From an uncultured Rivibacter sp. (GTDB lineage: Bacteria; Pseudomonadota; Gammaproteobacteria; Burkholderiales; Burkholderiaceae), in contig CAMLLU010000020.1 in the NCBI GenBank assembly GCA_946480925.1, forward strand, positions 1-64,000: a stretch of 64,000 bases of DNA, written 5' to 3'. Position numbers and translations under genes: made by a program. Positions 54,604 through 63,695 of this stretch are shown piece after piece (position 1 is the first letter of the stretch; the number at the start of each line of letters is the position of its first letter). The notes below the pieces were generated by a model. The model was not told the origin of the DNA. It made no database searches and was given only the letters and a program-made list of their open reading frames with translations.

Positions 54604-56949
54604 TCACGGCCCGGAAGCGGGAGCCGGCGGTGGTGAGGCCTCCACGGGTGGCGAAGGCGTGGGCTCGCCGATGTAGACCGGCTCACCATCGCGCCCGGTG
54701 AGCACGCCCTGGGCCGGCGGCACCGCCGCTTCCTCGGTGGGGATCGACGCCGCGTCCTGCGGCTCCTCGGCCCAGCCCTCAGGCGCGGAGGCCGCTTCGG
54801 GCGGCGGCATGGGGCGCACCGGCGGCGGGAAGGCCGCCTGCGCATCCACCAGCTTGGCCTTCAGCGCCTGCCTGAAAAAGTCGCCCACCAGCAAGATGGC
54901 GTTGTGCCCGCCCTGGCCCCAGTAGCTGCTGCGCATCGTCACGCGTGCGTCGTTGAAGCCCACCCACGCGCCGGCCACCAGCTGGGGGTGCATGAGGATG
55001 AACCAGCCGTCGGTGTTGTTCTGCGTGGTGCCGGTCTTGCCGGCCACGTCGGCCATCACGCCGAAGCGCGTTTTCACCTGGGTGCCGGTGCCGCGGTTCA
55101 CCACGCCTCGCAGCATGTCGATCAAGTCCACCGCCGAGTCGCGCGACATCGCGTCACGGCTTTGCGGCACGAACTCGGCCAGCACATTGCCCTGGCGGTC
55201 TGCGATGCGCGTGACGAACAGCGGCACGTGGTGCCGGCCCTCGGCTGCGATGGTCGAGTAGACGTTCACCATTTCGAGCAGCGTGACGGGGCTGGTGCCC
55301 AGCGCGAGCGAGGGCACCGGGTCGAGCTTGCTCTCGGTGACGCCCAGCGTCTTGGCGAAACGCACGACGTTGTCCACGCCGACGTCCTGCATCACCTGCG
55401 CGGTGATGGTGTTCTTCGAGCGTGCCAGGCCGTCACGCAGGGTCACCGGCTCGCCCGTGGTGCCTGCCATGTCGGTGGGGCGCCAGACCTTGCCGTCCGG
55501 CAGCGGTATCTCGATGGGCATGTCGACGAAGGTGCGGTCCGGCGGAATGCCTTGCTCGAGCGCCGCGCCATACACCACGGCCTTGAAGGTGGAGCCCGGC
55601 TGGCGCTCGGCCTGCGCCACGTGGTCGAACTGGTCGCGCGCGAAGTCGCGGCTGCCCACCCAGGCCTTCACCGCGCCGGTGGTCGGGTCCATGGCCACGA
55701 AGCCCGCTTCCAGGCGCGTCTTGCCGGCGCGCACCTTGGCCATGAAGGCGGCATCGGCCATGAGCTTTTCGAGCGCGGCCTGGGGGCTGGCGCCGGCGGC
55801 CGTGGCCTTTCTGAATTCCGCCGTCTCGCGCACGGCGGTGGCCAGCAGGGCGGGGCGCTCGGCCCAGAAGTACGAGAACGGCTCGCCCTTCGCGTTCGCA
55901 TAGGCGCCCGGGTCGCCCGAGACGGCGCGCAGGCGGCGCTGGCTCCATTCAGCGCCGGCCACCTGCTGCAGCTGCTCGGTCTGCCGCTCCAGCGCCTGCG
56001 TGGCCGCTTCCTGCAGCTTGCCGTCGATGGTGGTGTGCACCACCAGGCCGTCGCGGTAGAGGTCGTAGCCGTGCTGCTCGGCCCAGTCGCTCAGCCACTT
56101 GCGCGCGTGGGCGGCGAAGTGCGGCGCCGCGCCCAGGGCTTCGTCCTGCACGGTGAAGTCCAGGCCGAGCGGCCGCTCCTTCAGCTGCTCGAAGTCGGCC
56201 TGCTGCAGGTCGCCGGACTTCACCATCTGCGCGAGCACCACGTTGCGGCGTTCGAGCGCGCGCTTCGGGTGGATCACGGGGTTGTAGTAGTAGGTGCCCT
56301 TGAGCATGCCGACCAGCGTGGCGGCCTGCAGCACGTCGAGCTCGGCGGCGGTCTTGTCGAAATAGGTGCGCGCGGCCATCTCGATGCCCACCACGTTGTA
56401 GAGGAAGGGCGCGGTGTTGAGATAGGTCACCAGGATCTGCTGCTTGCTCCAGGCCTTTTCGATGCGGCGCGCGACGATCATTTCCTTGAGCTTGCGCGTG
56501 GGCGTGCGCGAGCGGCCGATCTCTTCCGGGAACATGTTGCGCGCCAGCTGCTGCGTGATGGTGGAGCCGCCCTGCATGTCGCCCGTGAGCGTATAGAAGA
56601 AGGCGCCCAGCGTGCGCCACAGGTCCACGCCGTCGTGCTCGTAGAAGCGCCGGTCTTCGGTGGCGATGAGCGCCTTCACGACGAAAGGCGACACGCGCTC
56701 GAGCGGCACGTCCTGCCGCTGGCCGCGGCGATACACGGCCAATACGTTGCCTTCGTTGTCGAGCAGGGTGCTGGGCTCGGCTGCCTGTTCGGCTTGCAGG
56801 TCGCCCACGTCGGGTACCGAGCAGGCCGTGGTGAAGAGCGCGGCCAGCATGAGCAGCAGCGTGGCGAGGCGGCGCCATGAGCCGGCTGACGCGGCGGTGG
56901 GGGAAGAAGCAGGGTTCATGTCGGCATGTTCGCAAAAACGCATGGCCAT
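54604..56949 (-). CDS. Class A penicillin-binding protein (PBP1A-like)
   Basis: This 781-residue bifunctional peptidoglycan synthase has one N-terminal membrane segment (about 28-45), a GT51 glycosyltransferase domain with catalytic E98 (ATEDRRFYEHDGVDL) and GGSTITQQLARN, and a transpeptidase domain with S453-x-x-K456 (QPGSTFK), S511-K-N (SKNT) and KTG at 638-640. The C-terminal tail (about 700 on) is proline-rich. A cysteine in the anchor region (FTTACS) resembles a lipobox but lacks the usual leucine at -3. The stop codon abuts lapG (convergent). A second ATG at 56919 is possible. Confidence 0.93.
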   Translation of the reverse strand: MAMRFCEHADMNPASSPTAASAGSWRRLATLLLMLAALFTTACSVPDVGDLQAEQAAEPSTLLDNEGNVLAVYRRGQRQDVPLERVSPFVVKALIATEDRRFYEHDGVDLWRTLGAFFYTLTGDMQGGSTITQQLARNMFPEEIGRSRTPTRKLKEMIVARRIEKAWSKQQILVTYLNTAPFLYNVVGIEMAARTYFDKTAAELDVLQAATLVGMLKGTYYYNPVIHPKRALERRNVVLAQMVKSGDLQQADFEQLKERPLGLDFTVQDEALGAAPHFAAHARKWLSDWAEQHGYDLYRDGLVVHTTIDGKLQEAATQALERQTEQLQQVAGAEWSQRRLRAVSGDPGAYANAKGEPFSYFWAERPALLATAVRETAEFRKATAAGASPQAALEKLMADAAFMAKVRAGKTRLEAGFVAMDPTTGAVKAWVGSRDFARDQFDHVAQAERQPGSTFKAVVYGAALEQGIPPDRTFVDMPIEIPLPDGKVWRPTDMAGTTGEPVTLRDGLARSKNTITAQVMQDVGVDNVVRFAKTLGVTESKLDPVPSLALGTSPVTLLEMVNVYSTIAAEGRHHVPLFVTRIADRQGNVLAEFVPQSRDAMSRDSAVDLIDMLRGVVNRGTGTQVKTRFGVMADVAGKTGTTQNNTDGWFILMHPQLVAGAWVGFNDARVTMRSSYWGQGGHNAILLVGDFFRQALKAKLVDAQAAFPPPVRPMPPPEAASAPEGWAEEPQDAASIPTEEAAVPPAQGVLTGRDGEPVYIGEPTPSPPVEASPPPAPASGP

Positions 56950-57104
56950 CCTGCCTTCGACACGTCAGCCGTGACGCCGCGCAGCAGGATTTACCGCAGA
57001 TTTCGTCTGTGGCCATTCGCAACGCCGGGCCGGCGGGCCGCAGGCATGCATGGGCACGGTGATTGCCCATCCAGGCGTATGTCTTTGGACGCGCGGAGCA
57101 CACC

Positions 57105-58751
57105 ATGCAAAAGGCCGAGGAGGGCGAAGCCCGGGCCACACAAGCCTACCTGGTGGCCACCACACTGGGCCTGCTGTGCATCGTGCCGCGACCGTTTCTG
57201 GACAGCGCCTTCGGTGCCCAGGTAAGTTTCCTGCTGGTGATGCCGGCCGTCGTGGTGGCCGGCTGGTGGGGCGGCGCGGGGCCCGCCATCGTGACGGCCA
57301 CGCTGTCGGTGTGCGGCACCATCGGCTTCTACCTGGCACGCGGCGGCTCGCTGCTCGACGCCGGCGCGGCGGGCACGTTGATCTTCATCCTCATGTCGAT
57401 GACGTGGCTGTGCTGGTTCGGCGCGCAGCTGTATCGGCTGCGCCTGCGCGCTGCCGAGCAACGATCACTGCAGCCCGAGGCCGCCCTCGAGGAGCCGGCG
57501 CACACCGAAGCCGCCGTGGCGCAGACGGCCTTCGAGCTGAACCAGCAACTGCAGGCCGAACAGGCCCGCTTCGACGCGATGCGCCGCACGCACGAGGCGG
57601 TGATCGCCAAGCTCGGCCACGAGTTGCGCACGCCGCTCAACACCATCCTCGGCTGGGCCAGGCTGCTCGATGCCGACCCGGCCAGCACGCCCACCGTGCG
57701 GCACGCGGCCGAGGTGATCGCACGAAACGCACACCACCAGGCCGAGCTCATCGACCGGCTGTTCGATCTGCATGGCGTGCTCAACGGCAGCGTCCCGCTG
57801 GACATCGAACCCATCGATGCCGCCGAGGTGGCCGGCCGGGCAGTGCAGGGCGTGGCGCAGCGCGCCGCCGAAAAGCACCTCAGCATCGGCAACGGCGTGC
57901 CGTCGGGCTCGCTGGTACAGGCTGACGCATTGCGCCTGCAGCAGATGCTCGGGCACCTGCTCGACAACGCGGTGAAGTTCACGCCGGAGGGCGGGCACGT
58001 CCAGCTGGGCTGCGAGCGCCACGAGCAAGCCTTCGTGATCTCCGTCACCGACAGCGGCGAAGGCCTCGCGGCCGAGTTCCTGCCGCAGGCTTTCGAGCGC
58101 TTCCGCCAGGCCGACGATTCGGTGACGCGGCGTCACGGCGGCCTGGGTCTCGGTCTGGCCCTGGTGAAGGCATTGGCCGAGCTGCAGCACGGTCAGGTGC
58201 GAGCCTTCAGCGAAGGGCCCGGGCGCGGTGCGCGGTTCGAGATCGAACTGCCGGCCCATGGCCCCGTCGCGGCACCGGCCGAAGCCGTTGACGACGACGC
58301 AGTCAATGGCTGGCCGCAGACGCTGGCGGGCTTGCGCGTGCTGGTGGTGGACGACGAAGCCGATGGGCGCGAGCTGGTCGGCGAGATCCTCACACGGCAC
58401 GGTGCCGAGGTGGACCTGGCGGCCGACGCCGAAGCGGCCTTGCAACGCCGTGCGCAGGCGCACTACGACCTGCTGGTGTCCGACGTGGCCATGCCGGGCA
58501 TGAATGGCTTCGAGTTGCTGCGGCAATGGCGGCGACAGGAAAGCGGCAGCCCGCGCCGGGCCATTGCGTTGACGGCGTTTGCCGGCGCCGAAGCCCGGCA
58601 GCAGGCGCAGGAGGCGGGCTACGACTGCCTGCTCAACAAGCCGGTGGAGCCCGGCGAACTGGTGCGTGCCGCCGCGGTGCGGCGCATGGCCGCCGATGCG
58701 CGGCCGCGGGGAGCGTTGCGCGCGGGAGGAGGAAGGGCGGCACTGCAATGA
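57105..58751 (+). CDS. Hybrid sensor histidine kinase
   Basis: This 548-residue protein has three to four N-terminal membrane helices (about 14-105, DUF4118-like), a coiled stretch, HisKA with phospho-acceptor H172 (GHELRTPLN), a HATPase domain (N box LDNAVKFTP at 286-294, G boxes DSGEGL and GGLGLGLAL), and a C-terminal receiver with acidic pair D416-D417 and phosphoacceptor D460 (LLVSDVAMPG). The periplasmic part is short, so it probably senses within the membrane. The ATG overlaps nothing upstream; GGAG precedes it. The stop overlaps the start of the next gene (ATGA). Confidence 0.93.
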   Translation: MQKAEEGEARATQAYLVATTLGLLCIVPRPFLDSAFGAQVSFLLVMPAVVVAGWWGGAGPAIVTATLSVCGTIGFYLARGGSLLDAGAAGTLIFILMSMTWLCWFGAQLYRLRLRAAEQRSLQPEAALEEPAHTEAAVAQTAFELNQQLQAEQARFDAMRRTHEAVIAKLGHELRTPLNTILGWARLLDADPASTPTVRHAAEVIARNAHHQAELIDRLFDLHGVLNGSVPLDIEPIDAAEVAGRAVQGVAQRAAEKHLSIGNGVPSGSLVQADALRLQQMLGHLLDNAVKFTPEGGHVQLGCERHEQAFVISVTDSGEGLAAEFLPQAFERFRQADDSVTRRHGGLGLGLALVKALAELQHGQVRAFSEGPGRGARFEIELPAHGPVAAPAEAVDDDAVNGWPQTLAGLRVLVVDDEADGRELVGEILTRHGAEVDLAADAEAALQRRAQAHYDLLVSDVAMPGMNGFELLRQWRRQESGSPRRAIALTAFAGAEARQQAQEAGYDCLLNKPVEPGELVRAAAVRRMAADARPRGALRAGGGRAALQ

Positions 58752-60055
58752 CTTCCGCCGCGCTGTTGGAAGACAGTGAATTCGACCTCGACGATTTCTT
58801 CACCACGGCGGCGCGCCGGGTGCAAGGCGAGGCCGGTGCGCGCGGTGTGATGCTGCTGTTCGACTACGAAGGCCCGCTGGTCACCGTGCGCGGGCCGCAG
58901 CGGGCTATGGCCGAGCTGATGGAGCAGGTGCTGCTGCATTCGTTGTGGCTGGCGCCGCCATCGACCCACGTGTTCCTGCGTGCACAGGTGGACTGCTCGC
59001 CGCAGGCCCAATGCGCCATCGACGCGCACGTGGTCGGGTCGGCCGTGGATGCATGGCAGGCCATCGAGCCGCGGGCGCTGCAAGCCATGTCGGGGCTGAG
59101 CTGGACCGTCGCACCGCCCGACATGCGACAGGGGGCGATGGCTCGGGGCCACAGCGCTGCCGCGCGGGCCAGCGTGACCATTCATGCCGCGCCCAGTGAA
59201 GGCACTGTGGTGCGGGTGCAGACGCAAATGCTGGCCACCGGCCTGGACGAAGAACTGGCCATGGTCGATGCCCACGGCATACGCGCATGGCTCATCGCCG
59301 ACCCACCGTTCGCCCACGAGGCCCTGGCTCGCAGGCTGCAGCGCCTGGGCTGGACCACCACGCAGTTGTGCGACGTCTCCGAAGCGCTGCAGCGTTTGCC
59401 GCCCATGGACGGCGCAGCGGCACCAGCGCTGGTGGTGGCCTCGCAGCAGTTCGGCGTGTCGCCGCTCGACATGACCAGGCTGATGCGTTCGCTGCCACCC
59501 ACCACCCTGGGCATCTACACCATGCCGGCGGACGCGCCCGAATACCTGCTGGGCCTGGACGTGCCGGTGGAGCTGCACACGCCGGTGTTTGCGCCCCGCG
59601 AGCTGACCATGCTCACGCTGCAGGTGCTGCAGCGCGCCCACCCCTTGCCCACGGGCGACACGCAACCGGCGCCGCTGGGCCTGCACGACCGCAGGCACGT
59701 GCTGGTGGTCGAAGACAACCCGGTCAACCAGATCCTCGCGCGCGAGATGGTGCAGCTGCTCGGCTTCGAGGTCGACGTGGTGGCCGATGGCGCGCAGGCG
59801 CTCGAATACTGCCGTTGCCGTGCCCCGCATGCGGTGCTGATGGACATCAACATGCCCGGCATGGACGGCTTCGAAGCCACGCGGCGGCTACGCGAGCTGC
59901 AGCGCGACGGGGTGCTGCCGCACTTCTCGATCGTGGCGGCCACGGCCAGCAACGCAAAGCCTGAAGAATGCATGGAGGCCGGCATGGACGGCTTCATCGC
60001 CAAGCCGTTGAACCTGACGGAACTGGGCGTGCTGCTGCGCGGCTCGGTGGGGTAG
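58748..60055 (+). CDS. Degenerate kinase-ATPase domain fused to pseudo- and true receiver domains
   Basis: This 435-residue protein is coupled to the hybrid kinase (ATGA). Its C terminus (about 316-430) is a typical receiver: E322-D323, phosphoacceptor D366 (AVLMDINMPGMDGFE) and K in FIAKPLNL. Residues 10-160 follow the HATPase layout (ELMEQVLLHSLWLAP where an N box should be, APSEGTVVRVQTQML as the last strand) but lack the N-box asparagine and glycine boxes. Residues 175-290 look like a receiver without its aspartates. It probably accepts phosphate from the neighbouring kinase; no output domain is visible. Confidence 0.8.
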   Translation: MTSAALLEDSEFDLDDFFTTAARRVQGEAGARGVMLLFDYEGPLVTVRGPQRAMAELMEQVLLHSLWLAPPSTHVFLRAQVDCSPQAQCAIDAHVVGSAVDAWQAIEPRALQAMSGLSWTVAPPDMRQGAMARGHSAAARASVTIHAAPSEGTVVRVQTQMLATGLDEELAMVDAHGIRAWLIADPPFAHEALARRLQRLGWTTTQLCDVSEALQRLPPMDGAAAPALVVASQQFGVSPLDMTRLMRSLPPTTLGIYTMPADAPEYLLGLDVPVELHTPVFAPRELTMLTLQVLQRAHPLPTGDTQPAPLGLHDRRHVLVVEDNPVNQILAREMVQLLGFEVDVVADGAQALEYCRCRAPHAVLMDINMPGMDGFEATRRLRELQRDGVLPHFSIVAATASNAKPEECMEAGMDGFIAKPLNLTELGVLLRGSVG

Positions 60056-60070
60056 GGCTCGGTGGGGTAG
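60041..60070. repeat. 15-base tandem duplication at a stop codon
   Basis: GGCTCGGTGGGGTAG occurs twice in tandem. The first copy contains the stop codon of the receiver gene; the second repeats it. It is a small recent duplication with no effect on the protein. Confidence 0.85.
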
Positions 60071-60082
60071 AAGAGGCGCCGG

Positions 60083-60547
60083 TCAATACTGCGGCGCGTA
60101 GTCCTTCGAATGGATGCGCAGCAGCGTGTGGCGGCTGCCCGGCGCCGACAGCATTTCGACGTGCACGGCGTCGGCCTTGCCGCCCCACGACACCATCGCG
60201 GCAGAGCGCAGATGGGGCGGACCATAGGTGCGCTGGAACTGCGGCACCATGTCTTCGCGCGTGGCGTCGGCCTCGATCATCACGAGGAACAGGCGGTCGT
60301 TCCGGAAGCAGTAGCGCACGTCCTTGAGAGGGCTGTCGCCGAACATCAGGTTCTCGCGCTCGCGCCGGTAGCAGCGCAGCTCGCCTTGCTCATGCACCAG
60401 CTTCGCGGCGCCCAGGAGACTCGCGTCGTCACCCCAGGACACACCGCGAAAGCCCTGCAGCTCGAACGCATGGGCCGTCGCCATGCCGGCGACGCCGAAG
60501 CACAACGCCAAGGCGGCCTTGGCAAGGTGGCTGGCATGCGACTTCAT
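60083..60547 (-). CDS. Small exported protein of unknown function
   Basis: This 154-residue protein has a signal peptide (HLAKAALALCFGVAGMATAHAFE, cleavage after AHA). The mature part begins ELQGFRGVSWGDDASLLG and has two cysteines (RCYRRERE, RYCFRNDRL) that could form a disulfide, with a beta-rich pattern. I recognise no named family. A GGAGG ribosome-binding site precedes ATG 60547; the longer reading to 60697 lacks one. Convergent with the receiver gene. Confidence 0.82.
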   Translation of the reverse strand: MKSHASHLAKAALALCFGVAGMATAHAFELQGFRGVSWGDDASLLGAAKLVHEQGELRCYRRERENLMFGDSPLKDVRYCFRNDRLFLVMIEADATREDMVPQFQRTYGPPHLRSAAMVSWGGKADAVHVEMLSAPGSRHTLLRIHSKDYAPQY

Positions 60548-60795
60548 GGGGAACCTCCGCGTGGCTGGTCTGCTGTCGATCGATGGCACGCAGTCTCCGG
60601 CCAGTGCCGACTTCGTGTCAATTCGTAACTGAATTGAGGTGCGGCGTGGAACGTGCAGTGATGCGCACAACCCGTCGAATTGACGTTTCTTGCCCACCTC
60701 GTATCAGCTCGTAAGGCTGCTCAAGGTGAAGCTCGCAGGGGCCGATGACGGGTGGCGCGCAAGCGCAGCCATTCAAACAAACACAGGGAGCATGA

Positions 60796-61929
60796 ATGAA
60801 GCGTAGAAGCTTGGTATTCGCCAGCCCGGCAATGATTGCGGGCAGCATGGTTAGTGGCCTTTCGTTGCGTGCTGCCGCCCAACAGCCGGTGATCCGTTTT
60901 GGTCAGTCCGCGTCACTCACCGGCAGCCAGGCCAGCTACGGCAAGGACGTGCGGGACGGCATCCTCGCGGCCTTCGCGGCCGCGTCGAAGGCCTCCGGCC
61001 CGCGGTTCGAACTCACGACGATCGATGACGGCGGCGTGCGCAACCGCTGCTCGCAGAACGTGTCGACCCTCATCGACTCGGGCGTCACGGCGCTCATCGG
61101 CCTGACCAGCGGTGCAGGCGCCGAGGCCTCCATGACTGCGGTCGAAAAAGCGCAGGTCCCGATGCTGGGCACGGCCAGCGGCAACATGGGCATCCGCACG
61201 GCCGGCCCGTCCCTCGCGTTCCACGTGCGCGCGGGCTACGACCTGGAATACAGCCGCATGGCCGCCTACATCAAGGACTTCGGCCTGCGCCGCGTGGGGG
61301 TTGTGCACCTGGACGACACCTCGAAGGCCAACATGGACGTCATGGCGCAGGCGCTGTCGAGCGTTTCCGTCACGCCCAAGACCAGCTTCACCATCGACCG
61401 CAACGCGGCTTCCTTCGACACCGTGGCGGCTTCGCTGCTGGAGGCCCAGCTCGACTGCGTGCTGTTCACGGCCAACGCCGCGCCGGTGGCCTCGATCATC
61501 GACAAGATGAGCGCGGCCAAATACCCGGGTCTCTTCTATGCCTCGTCGTTCGCCGGGCAGGACCTGGTGGACACGCTGGTGACACGCAAGCAGGGCTGCG
61601 TGATGAGCACCGTGGTGCCGCGCACCAACTCCGCTGGCGTGGCCGTGGTCAACCGTTGCCAGCAGGACCTCGCGGCCCTGGGCAGCGGCGCCAAGGTCGG
61701 CATGACCACGCTCGAGGGCTACATCGCAGGGCGCATTGCCGTGGAGGCGGCCCTCGTCGCCGTCAAGAACGGCAGCGTGAGCCGTGCGCGCATGCGCGAG
61801 GCGCTGGCGAACCTGCGCGCCGACCTGGGCGGCTACCGCGTGGACTTCGCCGCCGGCAACGGCGGCGGCCAAGGGTCGCGCTACGTCGATTTGATCGCTG
61901 TCGACCGGTACGGCCGCCTGGTCGGTTGA
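60796..61929 (+). CDS. ABC transporter substrate-binding protein (branched-chain amino-acid type)
   Basis: This 377-residue periplasmic protein has a signal peptide (to about residue 28, LRAAA) and the Leu/Ile/Val-binding fold: IRFGQSASLTGSQASYGKDVRDGI, VTALIGLTSGAGAEA, VPMLGTASGNMGIR, RRVGVVHLDDTSKANMD and the hinge segment. AGGGAG precedes ATG 60796. No ABC permease or ATPase genes are in the window, so it may serve an unlinked transporter or act as a sensor. Ligand unknown. Confidence 0.92.
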   Translation: MKRRSLVFASPAMIAGSMVSGLSLRAAAQQPVIRFGQSASLTGSQASYGKDVRDGILAAFAAASKASGPRFELTTIDDGGVRNRCSQNVSTLIDSGVTALIGLTSGAGAEASMTAVEKAQVPMLGTASGNMGIRTAGPSLAFHVRAGYDLEYSRMAAYIKDFGLRRVGVVHLDDTSKANMDVMAQALSSVSVTPKTSFTIDRNAASFDTVAASLLEAQLDCVLFTANAAPVASIIDKMSAAKYPGLFYASSFAGQDLVDTLVTRKQGCVMSTVVPRTNSAGVAVVNRCQQDLAALGSGAKVGMTTLEGYIAGRIAVEAALVAVKNGSVSRARMREALANLRADLGGYRVDFAAGNGGGQGSRYVDLIAVDRYGRLVG

Positions 61930-61944
61930 CGAAACCCCAATTCA

Positions 61945-62025
61945 TTCACCACAGAGGCGCGGAGAACGCGGAGAACCACGGAGAAATTCGTATTCCTCCG
62001 CGAACCTCTGCGCCTCCGCGGTGAA
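61945..62025. repeat. Dispersed intergenic inverted repeat (CACAGAGG/CCTCTG type)
   Basis: The 81-base segment runs from TTCACC to GGTGAA and consists of GCGGAGAACGCGGAG units facing CTCCGCGAACCTCTGCGCC. It is an imperfect palindrome that would fold into a long stem. Sequences of the type ACAGAGGCGCGGAGAACGCGG are known to me as scattered intergenic repeats in several bacterial genomes. It lies between two convergent genes. Confidence 0.7.
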
Positions 62026-62053
62026 GAAGCCTCGCAGGCTTGTTCGCCCGCCT

Positions 62054-63691
62054 CTATCCAAAGACCCGCTCGCGGTTGCACATCCACCGATACCCCGACC
62101 CATTGAGCCGCACACGCATCGGCTGGCCCGGCGGCGGGGGCACGTAAGGCGCGTCGGACAGCAGGTCCACGAGGCCGTGCAGGTCCTCGTCGCGGATCTC
62201 CACGTCCAGCGGCTGCTCCGCAAGGTTGGCCAGCATCAGCACAACGCTCGACTCGGTGTCGTGGCGCAGCGCCAGCACCTCGGGCCGGTTCACCGGAACC
62301 GCACGGCAGCGGCCATGCCCCAGCTCCTGCAGGCCCTGGCGCACGCGAGCCATCTCGCCGGTGCGCGTGAGCAATGAGCCGTCACCGAAGCGCTGCGCAT
62401 ACACGTTCACGCGCTCGTAGCCGAACGCTCCGCCGCTGATGACGACCGGTGCCGCAGGCCCGGGCGGGCCCGCGAATTCGAAGAAACCGGCGTTGCGTGC
62501 GTCGGACCATTGCATCGGCGTGCGCACGGCCAGCCGTTCGGGCAGCGAGAGGTCTTCTCCCATGCCGATCTCTTCGCCGTAGCGAATGATCGGTGTGCCC
62601 GGCAGCGAGAACAGGATGGCGTGCACCAGCGCGAGCCGCTTCGCATCGCCCTTGAGCATGGGCGCCAGCCGCCGGCGGATGCCGCGGTTGTAGGCGCGCA
62701 TGCCGGGGTCGGGCGCAAAGGCCTGCATCACCTCGTCGCGCTCGGCTTCCGAGAGGCGGCCCAGGTCGAGCTCGTCGTGGTTGCGGACCCAGATCGCATA
62801 GCGCGCCGGCTGCGGCGCCTCGGGCTGCTGGCCCAGGGCGCGCAGCAGCGGCTCGGCGCTACTGCGCGCCAGCGCGAGGAACAGGTGCATGTTGACCCAG
62901 AAGTTGAGCAGCAGCGTGAGCCGCTCGCCGCCGGGGCCGAAGTAGTCGCCGAACTGCTGCGGCGGCACGTTCACCTCGCCCATGAGCACCGCGCCGGGCC
63001 GGCGCAGCGTCAAGAAGTCGTGCATCTCCTTGAGCAGCCAGAAGCCGTCGTCGCGTGCATCGGCCAGCTTGGCCTGCTCGACCATGAACGGCGCCGCATC
63101 GATGCGAAAGCCCGAGACGCCCAGGCGCAGCCAGTAGCCCATGACGCGGTACAGCTCCTCGCGCACGCGCTCGTTGGCGAGGTTGAGGTCGGGCTCGTGC
63201 GCATAGAACACGTGGCGGTAGTACTGCCCGGCCATCTCGTCCCAGGTCCACACGTCGTCTTCGATGGGCGGGAACACCGGCTGCAGCGCGCTGTCCGGCG
63301 AGTCGGCCCAGATGTAGTAGTCGCGATAGGGCGAGTGGCGGTCGCGTCGCGCCTGCTGGAACCAGCAGTGCTGGTCGGAGGTGTGCTGCATCACCAGCTC
63401 CACCAGCACGTGCAGGCCCAGTTCTTCGGCCTTTTCGAGCAGCGCCACGAAATCGGCCACGTCGCCGAAGCGCGGGTCGATCTGCAGGTGGTCGGCCACG
63501 TCGTAGCCGCCGTCCTTGTGGGGCGACTGGTAGAAGGGCATGAGCCACACGCAGGTGACGCCCAGGCCGCGCAGGTAGTCCAGCCGCTGCGTGATGCCGC
63601 GCAGGTCACCCCAGCCGTCGGCATCGGCATCGCGGAACAGCGCGGGGTCGATCTGGTAGACGACGGCGTTGCGGTACCAGTGGGGCGCCAT
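62054..63691 (-). CDS. GH13 alpha-amylase family protein (trehalose synthase-like)
   Basis: This 545-residue cytoplasmic enzyme has the (beta/alpha)8 barrel of GH13. Catalytic residues are D198 (GFRIDAAP), E239 (LMGEVN) and D306 (RNHDELDL), with VELVMQHTSDQH as conserved region I. MAPHWYRNAVVYQIDPALFRDADADGWGDLRGI and the PGTPIIRYGEEIGMGEDLSL segment resemble trehalose synthase (maltose-trehalose isomerase), but related glucosidases share these. It begins four bases after the next gene's stop, suggesting an operon. Confidence 0.88.
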   Translation of the reverse strand: MAPHWYRNAVVYQIDPALFRDADADGWGDLRGITQRLDYLRGLGVTCVWLMPFYQSPHKDGGYDVADHLQIDPRFGDVADFVALLEKAEELGLHVLVELVMQHTSDQHCWFQQARRDRHSPYRDYYIWADSPDSALQPVFPPIEDDVWTWDEMAGQYYRHVFYAHEPDLNLANERVREELYRVMGYWLRLGVSGFRIDAAPFMVEQAKLADARDDGFWLLKEMHDFLTLRRPGAVLMGEVNVPPQQFGDYFGPGGERLTLLLNFWVNMHLFLALARSSAEPLLRALGQQPEAPQPARYAIWVRNHDELDLGRLSEAERDEVMQAFAPDPGMRAYNRGIRRRLAPMLKGDAKRLALVHAILFSLPGTPIIRYGEEIGMGEDLSLPERLAVRTPMQWSDARNAGFFEFAGPPGPAAPVVISGGAFGYERVNVYAQRFGDGSLLTRTGEMARVRQGLQELGHGRCRAVPVNRPEVLALRHDTESSVVLMLANLAEQPLDVEIRDEDLHGLVDLLSDAPYVPPPPGQPMRVRLNGSGYRWMCNRERVFG

Positions 63692-63695
63692 ACGT

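Noticed and set aside
61945..62025. Possible CRISPR array
   Set aside because: The units are degenerate and adjoin each other without unique spacers of constant length, forming a palindrome instead.
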